Source: Candidula unifasciata
Taxonomy: Eukaryota > Mollusca > Gastropoda > Stylommatophora > Geomitridae
Reading direction: 5' to 3'
DNA length: 64,000 nucleotides
Assembly (NCBI GenBank): GCA_905116865.2
Contig: CAJHNH020002580.1
Coordinates: forward strand, 1,082,081-1,146,080
The notes under the pieces were generated by a model that saw only the letters and a list, made by a program, of their open reading frames with translations, made no database searches and was not told where the DNA came from. This document shows positions 34,077-46,611 of the stretch, one piece after another (within the stretch, counting starts at the first letter, position 1; each line of letters starts with the position of its first letter). The position numbers and the translations under genes are program-made.

Positions 34077-34309
34077 GACAGAGGAGGAGAAATGGAGAAC
34101 ATTCCTGACAGCCTTTTGTTATGGCATAGTAAGGTGTCAGAATATGAACTGATACATGCTGTTGATGATCACAAGATGTGGAGACGTACGATTTCCCACA
34201 TTAGTCAGCAAGGCTTTTGATATTAATGCTAGCCTACCCGCGCCCCCCCCTCCCCCCCACAACAGACAACAGAGCTATCTCCATGTGCCCGTATATAATA
34301 CTGAAAGGT

Positions 34310-34628
34310 CCCCTTATGGGTTCTGGGACCCCATTGTGTGAAAAACAAGACTAGACCCACTGCCTGCTCAAAAACATGCCGTAAGAGTCAACTAATTGTG
34401 AGCTTCCTATGAAGTTGAAGTACGTCTGCCTAAGAGGCAAAGAACCAACAGTTTGCATGGAAATAAGTCAGACCTGTAAAATTGATGTGCTTGCAACACT
34501 CAGTTTGTGGAACATAACTAGAGTCCAGAAGTGGCAGAACAATCAGAACTTTCCACCGGAGTTTACAGCCAGTGAACATGAAGAAGAAAGAATACTGAAA
34601 GGAAAACATAAAAAAAAAAAAAAAAAGT
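34310..34628 (+). mobile_element. Element X, near-complete copy with poly(A)
   Basis: This copy begins at CTTATGGGTTCTGGGACCCC and runs through GAAGTACGTCTGCCTAAGAG, ACTTTCCACCGGAGTTTACA and a GAAGAAGAAAG segment to a terminal run of 17 A. The A-rich 3' end suggests retroposition in the plus orientation. Confidence 0.85.
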
Positions 34629-34813
34629 AGAGGAAGAAAAAATTCTTATTAGAAAGTTATTTGCATTCATATTAATGTATGCATGTTTATAAATGTTTAG
34701 TTATCTCAACTTCTATGAGTGCCAGTCAGTTTCTGTGCATGAATTACTCATGGTCTCTCTCTGACCTCTAGGGTCTCCCAAAAGTTGGCATTTCTATTTA
34801 TTGTTGTCAACAG

Positions 34814-35505
34814 ACGGACCACTACTGCAGCCTGTTCTGACCAGATGTGACCTGATGGAACAATCCATTGATAATCTTCAGACAAGTACAGAGAAGCTGA
34901 AAGATGCACAGGAGGACATGACCAAACAGTTTGAAAATGTTGGCAGGAAGCAAATTTATTTCGATAAAATATTGAGTGAAGTTGTATCTAAACAAACTAT
35001 GTTTGAGAACACACAAAGTAGTCAGTTCAGTGAAGATCAAAAACAAATAAAGAAGCTGTCAGGTGAACAGATTCAAATTATGAAACAACAAGAACTGAAG
35101 ATTCAAAACTTAGAAACACAGCTAGAAATGTTTTCTTCAAAGATGAGAGAGTTAGAAGAAATGAATGGTTCTAGAATTGCAGTTAGTGATGATATCAAAA
35201 GCAGCATCGATATGATTAATGTGCATTTAGAGATTGTGAAAAACCAAACAGATTCGCTGAGTTCCACTATAGATGATACCAGTTTGACTGTCTGGAACTT
35301 GTCCAACAAAACTGAGACTGTGGAAGAACTAGCTCGGGATTTGTCGCAAAAAGTGAGCTCAAACAAGCAAGCTCTTCAACAGATCTCAACAAGTCAAGAG
35401 AAGTTTGCTGAAACTGTGAAGAACCTTGAGGACCTGTCAAGGGAGGCAGTCAGCAGAAAGGATCTCGAAGCTGTGGAAAAACAAGTGAAAAAAGCTAATG
35501 ACAGA
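34814..35505 (+). CDS. Gene 2 exon D: main coiled-coil exon
   Basis: A 692-nt exon after TTTATTGTTGTCAACAG, ending GACAGA|GTGAGT. The first two bases complete Asp with exon C, and the exon ends in phase 0. About 230 residues are almost wholly helical and charged: LTRCDLMEQSIDNLQTSTEK, QFENVGRKQIYFDKILSEVV, IMKQQELKIQNLETQLEMFS and AVEKQVKKAND illustrate heptad-like hydrophobic spacing. No transmembrane segment or enzyme motif is seen. This is the clearest coding exon of gene 2. Long parallel coiled coils occur in cytoskeletal, centrosomal, motor-adaptor and membrane-tether proteins; the sequence alone does not choose between them. Confidence 0.9.
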
Positions 35506-35735
35506 GTGAGTGTTATTTATGTATTGTGTCTTTGTTACCAGCATTATACTGGTTTACATCATGAATACACAGTGGCATGGTTACATTTGACCTGAGATGT
35601 AACATTTTACCAACAAATTTTCATAAGTGTTATAATAATGTGGTTGATACATCCTGAGGTGTAACATTTGACAAATCAAATATCCAAATGTGTTTGTTAC
35701 TCCCCTGTGATATAAAATTTAACTAGCCAAATGTC

Positions 35736-37020
35736 CATGAAATACCTGGGTATAACATTTGACAGATGCTTAGCATTTAAAAAAACATGTAGACCACATT
35801 ATAACCAAGAAAGCCAAGAAAGGTCTCTCCGCAATAAAAGTTATGGGAGCTGCAAACTTTGAGCAACGGCTACTTGTAATGTTGTATCGTGCATTAGTTC
35901 TCTCCACCATTGAATATGCCTTGGCCATCATGACACTCAGCACCACACAGATGAACAGACTGGAAAACATTGCAAACGAGGCAATGCGTATAATTTTTGG
36001 ATGCACTAGAGACACCTCTTGTAAATCCATATGATACCTCTTGAATTTCCCCACATTGGAAAACATAATCAAGCTATCTAGGGCTGTTGCTTTTCTCAAA
36101 GTGAAATCTGACCATCAACACGCACTTTATGAGGAACTATTCAAGCAAAAAAAAGTACACTCAAACGAGGCAAATCCTGGATGGGTCGGGCTGAGGATGT
36201 TTTCACCTTACTGACATTAATTTTGGAAATGAATGGATAATATTGTCTCACTCTCCAAACATTAGTATTATAGTCCATATCACACTTGATGGAAGCTGTA
36301 GAGAGCAGATTCCTGGCATTGTTGATAGTTTAGTCAGAACACTGATTGATGAAAACACAAAGGAAAGTGATGCTATAGTTTACACAGATGGGTCAGTAAT
36401 TAGGTGCAAGCGAAGTGCATGGGCCTTCACAGTAAGCTCAATGGGAAAAACCATCAAGAAGATGAATGGCTCCTTTAGTGTTACAAATATATCCCTTACA
36501 ATGGAAACTATTACTGTAACAAGGGCTTTAGCATGGCTTTTTACTCAACAGTTCACACGCGTATGCATTCTTAGTGACTCGATGAATATGCTTAAAAAAA
36601 TCCAAGCTGGATTTATCAGGCAAGAATGGACTGAAACACTAAGCATTTTGCGAATATCTGTCCTAACCTTCATCTTTGTGCCAGGTCATGCAACGAGCGT
36701 GCAGACTATCTTGCTGACACTGCAGTTTTTATGGCTGGCCCAGTACTGGACAGAAGTGATGTTATCAATGCTATTCGCTGCACTTACCGTACCGAGGAGC
36801 ACGCCAAAGGACATGACTCCATATCCCTGTCTAGACTTATGGACATGCGGGTGCAGCCTGGAGCTGCAAGAAATGAATATTTCACTAAGAGGACAAGACG
36901 TTTCATTGACCAACACAGAACATGCGTCATTAGTGGTTTGACACTTGTGGAGCTTTTAAGGAGGACATCGGAGCACCTATGTATCTGTCCGGAGTGCTGT
37001 GATGATAATCCTTTCTAATC
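35736..37020 (+). pseudogene. LINE pseudogene: RT C-terminal part, RNase H and C-terminal domain
   Basis: KYLGITFDRCLAFKK starts the recognisable RT tail. Broken RT C-terminal sequence and KRGKSWMGRAEDVF follow to about 36210. RNase H (36380-36680) has VYTDGSVIRCKRSAWAF, LTMETITVTRAL and CILSDSMNMLKKIQAGF, so the three visible acidic sites are retained. A deletion and shift near 36690 then give ERADYLADTAVFMAGPV and a C-terminal domain (36731-37018) with GAARNEYFTKRTRRFIDQH and CICPECCDDNPF. This C-terminus differs from J1, so it is a second subfamily. It lies in the gene 2 D-E intron. Flanking ACATCTTGAGG and GTAACATTTGAC motifs are repeated on both sides. Confidence 0.8.
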
Positions 37021-37329
37021 ACTAATTTCCAAGTTTGTTATTATAATGTGGTTGTTACATCTTGTAACCTTTTCATGTATGTAATTACAGTTTTGTTTTG
37101 GTTATTACCAATGTTGTAAGTGTTCACCAATCACATTTTGTTATTACAGTTTGTTTGTTAGATCTTGAGGTTTAACATTTATCCAGCTAACATATAAAGG
37201 GTGTATTTTTAATGACTGTTTAATAAAAAAAAAATATTACTAGTCATGTAATTACCATTAGTGGAGTTAATGTAGCATATACTGCTATTGTGTATCTCTT
37301 TTGAGTATTGTTTTTCACGTTACAGCTCT

Positions 37330-38165
37330 GTCCACAATTGGTGTGGGAAATATCAATCACGGTTCATATAGCAATTATGGAAACTTTTTTTATGTTGTCA
37401 AAGACTTTGTGCAGTTCAAGCAGCGTAATGTTAATAATGTTGTTGGTGTGTGAAACCTGGAGTTCATTGATTGTGTGTGGATTATGTTCGTACATATTTC
37501 CTCCACTTGTACCCCAGAAAGTATACATCCAGAAGAGTAAGATCTGGAGGCCGTGGAGGCCACAATCCACAAGAGATTATACAGTTAGCAAAAATTCAAT
37601 CGAATAATTCTAAAGATTTTAAAGTTGTGTGAGGAGTTGCATTATTTTGTTCAAACCAGGCTTGTTCAATTTCCCGCTCAGAAAATTAGGCTATGAATGG
37701 TTCCAAAAAGTTAGTCTGATATCTTTCATAATTTATTGTATTGTTGGAGAAAATGGGACCTATTTTGCACATACAGCTCATTGCACACCATACTACTTTC
37801 TGATCATGGAGAGGAACTGGGTGCAATGTGTGGGAATTTTGAACACTCCACAGATGAGCATTCTGATTACTGTCATATCCAGATAAATGAAACCATGCTT
37901 GGTCTGTGATGAAAGTGACATCAAGGATTTTCTCACCTTTGTGATTAAGAACATTTTGAAACCATGTGCAATAGTTGACTCTGCATTGATGATCTAATTT
38001 TTTAGTTGAGGTACAATGGAAAACAATGGATGTAACTGAAATCTCTTCTTCAAGATTTTGTGGACACTACTGCTTGACCTGTTTACTAGTTAGGCAACCT
38101 TTCTTACTGATCTCCCTGGACTCATATGTAGGCTTTCCTGGATGCTGTGGCTTGTTTCTTCAGAA
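37330..38165 (-). pseudogene. Mariner-like transposase pseudogene
   Basis: Read on the minus strand, an N-terminal helix-turn-helix region (TSHSIQESLHMSPGRSVRK, then SSVHKILKKRFQLHP) leads to RVNYCTWFQN, the first catalytic Asp in DVTFITDQAWFHLSGY, VPLHDQKVVWCAMSC and GPIFSNNTINYERYQTNF. The second Asp site reads EQNNATPHTT where mariner-type proteins have QDGA, so it is Asn (codon at 37644-37646). The third Asp is in WPPRPPDLTLLDVYF, followed by NNPHTINELQ-like sequence and VFDNIKK. Several frameshifts. It abuts the 27-bp array. Assignment to Tc1/mariner is from these ordered motifs. Confidence 0.8.
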
Positions 38166-38175
38166 ACAGCTAGTT

Positions 38176-39335
38176 TACCAGGACAGTGCACATCACCAGG
38201 ATGGTGCACATCATAAACACTACCAGGACAGTGCACATCATAAACACTACCAGGATGGTGCACATCATAAACACTACCAGGGCATTGCACATCATAAACA
38301 TACCAGGGCAGTGCACATCATAAACACTACCAGGATGGTGCACATCATAAAAACTACCAGGATGGTGCACATCATAAACACTACCAGGGCATTGCACATC
38401 ATAAACATACCAGGGCAGTGCACATCATAAACACTACCAGGATGGTGCACATCATAAACACTACCAGGATGGTGCACATCATAAACACTACCAGGATGGT
38501 ACACATAATTAACACTACCAGAATGGTGCACATCATAAACACTACCAGGATGGTGCATATCATAAACACTACTAGGATGGTGCACATCATAAACACTACC
38601 AGGATGTTGCACATCATAAACACTACCAGGATGGTGCACACCATAAACACCACCAGGATAGTGCACATCATAAACACTACCAGGATGGTGCACACCATAA
38701 ACACTACCAGGATGGTGCACATCATAAACACTACCAGGATGTTGCACATCATAAACACTACCAGGATGGTGCACACCATAAACACCACCAGGATAGTGCA
38801 CATCATAAACACCACCAGGATGTTGCACATCATAAACACTACCAGGATGGTGCACACCATAAACACCACCAGGATAGTGCACATCATAAACACTACCAGG
38901 ATGGTGCACGTCATAAACACTACCAGGATGGTGCACATCATTAACACTACCAGGATAGTGCACATCATAAACACCACCAGAACAGTACACATCTAACACC
39001 ACCAGGGCAGTGCACATCATAAACACCCCCAGGACGGTGTACATCATAAACACTACCAGGATGGTGCACATCATAAACACTACCAGGATGGTGCACATCA
39101 TAAACACTACCAGGATGGTGCACATCATAAACACCACCAGGATGGTGCACATCATAAACACCACCAGGATGGTGCACATCATAAACACCACCAGGATGGT
39201 GCACATCATAAACACCACCAGGATGGTGCACATCATAAACACCACCAGGATGGTGCACATCATAAACACTACCAGGATGGTGCACATCATAAACACCACC
39301 AGGATGGTGCACATCATAAACACCACCAGTGCTGC
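38176..39335. repeat. 27-bp tandem array, about 43 copies (gene 2 intron)
   Basis: The unit contains CATCATAAACACTACCAGGA and TGGTGCA. Variants at CACCACC/CACTACC, GGTG/AGTG/TTG and ACATCA/ACACCA are clustered and partly repeat as larger blocks of several units (about 38600-38900). Divisible by three, so open in several frames. Confidence 0.97.
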
Positions 39336-39404
39336 AAAATTTCTTCATTAAATTGCCACCAAAGCTATGTTTTCTTCAGTAGTTAACACCATTATAGCTA
39401 AGAT

Positions 39405-42400
39405 CAGTTACTACAACATTGGTATTTAGCAGTTACTACAACATTGGTATTTAGCAGTTACTACAACATGGGTATTTAGCAGTTACTACAACATTGGTAT
39501 TTAGCAGTTACTACAACATGGGTATTTAGCAGTTACTACAACATTGGTATTTAGCAGTTACTACAACAACATTGGTATTTAGCAGTTACTACACACATTT
39601 GGTATTGGTATTTAGCAGTTACTACAACATTGGTATTTAGCAGTTACTACAACATTGGTATTTAGCAGTTACTACAACATTGGTATTTAGCAGTTACTAC
39701 AACATTGGTATTTAGCAGTTACTACAACATTGGTATTTAGCAGTTACTACAACATTGGTATTTAGCAGTTACTACAACATTGGTATTTAGCAGTTACTAC
39801 AACATTGGTATTTAGCAGTTACTACAACATTGGTATTTAGCAGTTACTACAACATTGGTAGTTTAGCAGTTACTACAACATTGGTATTTAGCAGTTACTA
39901 CAACATTGGTATTTAGCAGTTACTACAACATTGGTATTTAGCAGTTACTACAACATTGGTATTTAGCAGTTACTACAACATTGGTATTTAGCAGTTACTA
40001 CAACATTGGTATTTAGCAGTTACTACAACATTGGTATTTAGCAGTTACTACAACATTGGTATTTAGCAGTTACTACAACATTGGTATTTAGCAGTTACTA
40101 CAACATTGGTATTTAGCAGTTACTACAACATGGGTATTTAGCAGTTACTACAACATGGGTATTTAGCAGTTACTACAACATGGGTATTTAGCAGTTACTA
40201 CAACATGGGTATTTAGCAGTTACTACAACATGGGTATTTAGCAGTTACTACAACATGGGTATTTAGCAGTTACTACAACATTGGTATTTAGCAGTTACTA
40301 CAACATTGGTATTTAGCAGTTACTACAACATTGGTATTTAGCAGTTACAAAAACATTGGTATTTAGCAGTTACTACAACATTGGTATTTAGCAGTTACTA
40401 CAACATTGGTATTTAGCAGTTACTACAACATTGGTATTTAGCAGTTACTACAACATTGGTATTTAGCAGTTACTACAACATTGGTATTTAGCAGTTACTA
40501 CAACATTGGTATTTAGCAGTTACTACAACATTGGTATTTAGCAGTTACTACAACATTGGTATTTAGCAGTTACTACAACATTGGTATTTAGCAGTTACTA
40601 CAACATTGGTATTTAGCAGTTACTACAACATTGGTATTTAGCAGTTACTACAACATTGGTATTTAGCAGTTACTACAACATTGGTATTTAGCAGTTACTA
40701 CAACATTGGTATTTAGCAGTTACTACAACATTGGTATTTAGCAGTTACTACAACATTGGTATTTAGCAGTTACTACAACATTGGTATTTAGCAGTTACTA
40801 CAACATTGGTATTTAGCAGTTACTACAACATTGGTATTTAGCAGTTACTACAACATTGGTATTTAGCAGTTACTACAACATTGGTATTTAGCAGTTACTA
40901 CAACATTGGTATTTAGCAGTTACTACAACATTGGTATTTAGCAGTTACTACAACATTGGTATTTAGCAGTTACTACAACATTGGTATTTAGCAGTTACTA
41001 CAACATTGGTATTTAGCAGTTACTACAACATTGGTATTTAGCAGTTACTACAACATTGGTATTTAGCAGTTACTACAACATTGGTATTTAGCAGTTACTA
41101 CAACATTGGTATTTAGCAGTTACTACAACATTGGTATTTAGCAGTTACTACAACATTGGTATTTAGCAGTTACTACAACATTGGTATTTAGCAGTTACTA
41201 CAACATTGGTATTTAGCAGTTACTACAACATTGGTATTTAGCAGTTACTACAACATTGGTATTTAGCAGTTACTACAACATTGGTATTTAGCAGTTACTA
41301 CAACATTGGTATTTAGCAGTTACTACAACATTGGTATTTAGCAGTTACTACAACATTGGTATTTAGCAGTTACTACAACATTGGTATTTAGCAGTTACTA
41401 CAACATTGGTATTTAGCAGTTACTACAACATTGGTATTTAGCAGTTACTACAACATTGGTATTTAGCAGTTACTACAACATTGGTATTTAGCAGTTACTA
41501 CAACATTGGTATTTAGCAGTTACTACAACATTGGTATTTAGCAGTTACTACAACATTGGTATTTAGCAGTTACTACAACATTGGTATTTAGCAGTTACTA
41601 CAACATTGGTATTTAGCAGTTACTACAACATTGGTATTTAGCAGTTACTACAACATTGGTATTTAGCAGTTACTACAACATTGGTATTTAGCAGTTACTA
41701 CAACATTGGTATTTAGCAGTTACTACAACATTGGTATTTAGCAGTTACTACAACATTGGTATTTAGCAGTTACTACAACATTGGTATTTAGCAGTTTTAC
41801 TACAACATTGGTATTTAGCAGTTACTACAACATTGGTATTTAGCAGTTACTACAACATTGGTATTTAGCAGTTACTACAACATTGGTATTTAGCAGTTAC
41901 TACAACATTGGTATTTAGCAGTTACTACAACATTGGTATTTAGCAGTTACTACAACATTGGTATTTAGCAGTTACTACAACATTGGTATTTAGCAGTTAC
42001 TACAACATTGGTATTTAGCAGTTACTACAACATTGGTATTTAGCAGTTACTACAACATTGGTATTTAGCAGTTACTACAACATTGGTATTTAGCAGTTAC
42101 TACAACATTGGTATTTAGCAGTTACTACAACATTGGTATTTAGCAGTTACTACAACATTGGTATTTAGCAGTTACTACAACATTGGTATTTAGCAGTTAC
42201 TACAACATTGGTATTTAGCAGTTACTACAACATTGGTATTTAGCAGTTACTACAACATTGGTATTTAGCAGTTACTACAACATTGGTATTTAGCAGTTAC
42301 TACAACATTGGTATTTAGCAGTTACTACAACATTGGTATTTAGCAGTTACTACAACATTGGTATTTAGCAGTTACTACAACATTGGTATTTAGCAGTTAC

Positions 42401-44614
42401 TACAACATTGGTATTTAGCAGTTACTACAACATTGGTATTTAGCAGTTACTACAAACATTGGTATTTAGCAGTTACTACAACATTGGTATTTAGCAGTTA
42501 CTACAACATTGGTATTTAGCAGTTACTACAACATTGGTATTTAGCAGTTACTACAACATTGGTATTTTAGCAGTTACTACAACATGGGTATTTAGCAGTT
42601 ACTACAACATGGGTATTTAGCAGTTACTACAACATGGGTATTTAGCAGTTACTACAACATGGGTATTTAGCAGTTACTACAACATGGGTATTTAGCAGTT
42701 ACTACAACATGGGTATTTAGCAGTTACTACAACATGGGTATTTAGCAGTTACTACAACATGGGTATTTAGTTACTATTTACTACAACATGGGTATTTAGC
42801 AGTTACTACAACATGGGTATTTAGCAGTTACTACAACATGGGTATTTAGCAGTTACTACAACATTGGTATTTAGCAGTTACTACAACATTGGTATTTAGC
42901 AGTTACTACAACATTGGTATTTAGCAGTTACTACAACATTGGTATTTAGCAGTTACTACAACATTGGTATTTAGCAGTTACTACAACATTGGTATTTAGC
43001 AGTTACTACAACATTGGTATTTAGCAGTTACTACAACATTGGTATTTAGCAGTTACTACAACATTGGTATTTAGCAGTTACTACAACATTGGTATTTAGC
43101 AGTTACTACAACATTGGTATTTAGCAGTTACTACAACATTGGTATTTAGCAGTTACTACAACATTGGTATTTAGCAGTTACTACAACATTGGTATTTAGC
43201 AGTTACTACAACATTGGTATTTAGCAGTTACTACAACATGGGTATTTAGCAGTTACTACAACATTGGTATTTAGCAGTTACTACAACATTGGTATTTAGC
43301 AGTTACTACAACATTGGTATTTAGCAGTTACTACAACATTGGTATTTAGCAGTTACTACAACATTGGTATTTAGCAGTTACTACAACATTGGTATTTAGC
43401 AGTTACTACAACATTGGTATTTAGCAGTTTACTACAACATTGGTATTTAGCAGTTACTACAACATTGGTATTTAGCATTGGTATTTACTACAACATTGGT
43501 ATTTAGCAGTTACTACAACATTGGTATTTAGCAGTTACTACAACATTGGTATTTAGCAGTTACTACAACATTGGTATTTAGCAGTTACTACAACATTGGT
43601 ATTTAGCAGTTACTACAACATTGGTATTTAGCAGTTACTACAACATTGGTATTTAGCAGTTACTACAACATTGGTATTTAGCAGTTTACTACAACATTGG
43701 TATTTAGCAGTTACTACAACATTGGTATTTAGCAGTTACTACAACATTGGTATTTAGCAGTTACTACAACATTGGTATTTAGCAGTTACTACAACATTGG
43801 TATTTAGCAGTTACTACAACATTGGTATTTAGCAGTTACTACAACATGGGTATTTAGCAGTTACTACAACATGGGTATTTAGCAGTTTACTACAACATGG
43901 GTATTTAGCAGTTACTACAACATGGGTATTTAGCAGTTACTACAACATGGGTATTTAGCAGTTACTACAACATGGGTATTTAGCAGTTACTACAACATGG
44001 GTATTTAGCATTTACTACAACATGGGTATTTAGCAGTTACTACAACATGGGTATTTAGCAGTTACTACAACATGGGTATTTAGCAGTTACTACAACATGG
44101 GTATTTAGCAGTTACTACAACATTGGTATTTAGCAGTTACTACAACATTGGTATTTAGCAGTTACTACAACATTGGTATTTAGCAGTTACTACAACATTG
44201 GTATTTAGCAGTTACTACAACATTGGTATTTAGCAGTTACTACAACATTGGTATTTAGCAGTTACTACAACATGGGTATTTAGCAGTTACTACAACATTG
44301 GTATTTAGCAGTTACTACAACATTGGTATTTAGCAGTTACTACAACATTGGTATTTAGCAGTTACTACAACATTGGTATTTAGCAGTTACTACAACATTG
44401 GTATTTAGCAGTTACTACAACATTGGTATTTAGCAGTTACTACAACATTGGTATTTAGCAGTTACTACAACATGGGTATTTAGCAGTTACTACAACATTG
44501 GTATTTAGCAGTTACTACAACATTGGTATTTAGCAGTTACTACAACATTGGTATTTAGCAGTTACTACAACATTGGTATTTAGCAGTTACTACAACATTG
44601 GTATTTAGCAGTTA
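39405..44614. repeat. 25-bp satellite-like array, 5.2 kb, about 208 copies (gene 2 intron)
   Basis: The unit is TACTACAACATTGG joined to TATTTAGCAGT. A second unit type has CATGGG for CATTGG and is clustered at about 40125-40265, 42580-42850 and 43845-44105, with single copies elsewhere. Indels of single T or larger slips mark a few junctions (41790, 42450, 42770, 43475). No frame stays open, as 25 is not divisible by three. Confidence 0.98.
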
Positions 44615-44744
44615 TTTTCTAAGCTAACTGTTACATGATGCTTAAAACATGACATAATACACAAATTTAATTACAGTGTGTGAAAAATTTATTTAAACAA
44701 ATCTATAGTCATTAAACATACGCCCTGGACATGCATTATATCAC

Positions 44745-45260
44745 AGTGTTTTGTTATTTGCTATATTATGTTGCTATATTATGTTTTTTGCCATATTATG
44801 TTATTTGCTATATTATGTTATTTGCCATATTATGTTATTCGCTGTATTATGTTATTTGCCATATCATGTTATTTGCCATATTATGTTGTTATTTGCCATA
44901 TTATGTTATTTACTATATTATGTTATTTGCCATATTATGTTATTTGCCATATTATGTTATTTGCCATATTATGTTGTTATTTGCCATATTATGTTATTTG
45001 CCATATTATGTTGTTATTTGCCATATTATGTTATTTGCTATATTATGTTATTTGCCATATTATGTTATTATTTACCAAATTATGTTGTTTTTTGCCATAT
45101 TATGTTATTCGCTGTATTATGTTTTTTGCCATATTATGTTATTTGCCATATTATGTTATTTGCCATATTATGTTATTTGCCATATTATGTTATTTGCCAT
45201 ATTATGTTGTTATTTGCCATATTATGTTATTTGCTATATTATGTTATTTGCCATATTATG
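44745..45260. repeat. 17-bp tandem array, about 30 copies
   Basis: The unit TTATTTGCCATATTATG lacks stops in the sense direction, so three overlapping frames stay open throughout. They translate only as repeats such as CHIMLFAILCYLPYYVI and are not genes. Confidence 0.96.
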
Positions 45261-45800
45261 TCAACCAGTTATATTTGTGTTATTGCAGTATCTTTATTAT
45301 ATCCCTAGGTGTGAAATGTAACCAGTAATATTTACTTGCTAGTGTCATGTGATATGTTCAGTGCCAGGCTCTTTTCCTTTAAGGGATTGGGTGAATGGGA
45401 AGAGAACAGATTAAGCATGTCATAGAAGATCACTAATTAGGGGCTTGCTGGATGTGGATGAGTTGAGCGGAAAGGCGCATATATCATAGTCTAGCTGTAA
45501 ACTACAAACAGAACATACCAACCGCCCTTTATGTGCAAACTCGGAAAAAGAATTTGTTTAGTTCTCTCTGAAAGCTCTGTTAATGATTCTGCCATACCAT
45601 TTAATTTCTATTCTCACAAACAAGTTTACATTTTCCATATTGTAGCATTTCAGTATTATGTAAGCGTGATCTCACATACTTGATCTCACTGTATATCAGA
45701 ATGTAATTTCACCGACATGCACCACTTGTCATGTATAGTTGAATGTCCCTCCTGCTATTTTCTCAAGACATGCAATTGTTGTTTCTCTTTCCCTTGCTAG
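45261..45800. other. Intron sequence before exon E
   Basis: AT-rich sequence; no repeat or element recognised. Confidence 0.4.
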
Positions 45801-45905
45801 TACAAGATGTTGTGTGTGATGTTGAGCAAGAGACTGCAGCCGTTAGAGCAACTAAGGAACTGTCTTAACAGGAAAGTCCAGGCACTCGATGAACATGCCA
45901 GGGAG
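45801..45905 (+). CDS. Gene 2 exon E
   Basis: 105 nt (35 codons) between TTTCTCTTTCCCTTGCTAG and CAGGGAG|GTAGGT, in phase 0 at both ends, matching exon D. It encodes YKMLCVMLSKRLQPLEQLRN and later VQALDEHARE, continuing the helical, leucine-rich pattern of exon D. Both splice sites are strong. The preceding intron is 10.3 kb and consists largely of tandem repeats and dead transposons. Confidence 0.8.
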
Positions 45906-46184
45906 GTAGGTAATACACTGTATATACTTATACACTGTTCTGTTATACAAACTTTTATGAACAGTTTTTTCTGCTGTGTTGATTGCAAAGTCTGTTTCTG
46001 CTAACATGTTGAACTTTTATGTCTGAGTGAGATATTGATTTCTCAACCATATCACCTGTGTTCTAACTCAGGCCATGTCAACGAAATTTTGACCCACTTT
46101 GTGTCCTTGAAATCCTTCCTGTGTCTTTGCCAACTGTGTCTTGGTGAAGGTCATGACTGCTGTGTAACTACATCCTCAAACTCA

Positions 46185-46611
46185 CTATTTTCATTGTAAC
46201 TAAATCACCAAACTCAGTACTTCCATCTGTAACTACATCATAAAATTCAGTACTTCTATCTGTAACTACATCATAAAATTCAGTACTTCCATCTGTAACT
46301 ACATCATAAAATTCAGTACTTCTATCTGTAACTACATCATAAAATTCAGTACTTCCATCTGTAACTACATCATAAAATTCAGTACTTCTATCTGTTACTA
46401 TATCATCAAACTCAAGCTCCACCTGTAACTCAGTTTTTTCATCTGTTACTATACCATCAAAGTCAGTACTTTCATTCATAACTATATCATTGAACACAGT
46501 ACTTTCATGTGTAACTGTATCAGCAGACTAATTACTTAAATCTGTAACTATATAATCAAACTCGGTACTTTCATCTGTTACTAAATCATCAAACTCAGTA
46601 CCTCCAGTTGA
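46185..46611. repeat. 33-bp tandem array, left part, interrupted by a LINE
   Basis: Units contain TCAGTACTTCCATCTGTAAC and TACATCATAAAAT. The array resumes on the other side of the J1 insertion, at about 47531-47625. Confidence 0.92.

Larger units (their letters stand above)
32790..34220 (+). pseudogene. Decayed LINE with two internal tandem arrays
   Basis: RT core remnant near 32810-32860 reads GVRQRCLLSPDLFDL, the conserved Gly-Val-(Lys/Arg)-Gln-Gly-Cys box. Around 33440-33545 a YGCE-W-like box is followed, across shifts, by VYRRMLKIPW. After the two arrays (33621-33825 and 33825-34076) the C-terminus follows as GGEMENIPDSLLLWHSK, AVDDHKMWRRTISHIS and a stop near 34218. This is the order of RT and C-terminus in non-LTR elements whose C-terminus ends in a DRxxWR-like motif. 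It lies in the intron between gene 2 exons C and D. Confidence 0.6.

Noticed and set aside
36686..36916. Minus-strand frame in the LINE at 35.7-37 kb
   Set aside because: Antisense shadow of the LINE C-terminal region, which is clearly coding on the plus strand.
38292..39351. Frames of 100-344 codons in the 27-bp array
   Set aside because: The 27-bp unit is divisible by three; products are pure repeats.
39405..44614. CRISPR array
   Set aside because: Units are contiguous with no unique spacers, there are no cas-like genes, and the sequence is eukaryotic.
44731..45328. Three overlapping frames of about 190 codons resembling Cys/Tyr-rich membrane proteins
   Set aside because: A stop-free 17-bp tandem repeat opens all three frames; no gene signal.
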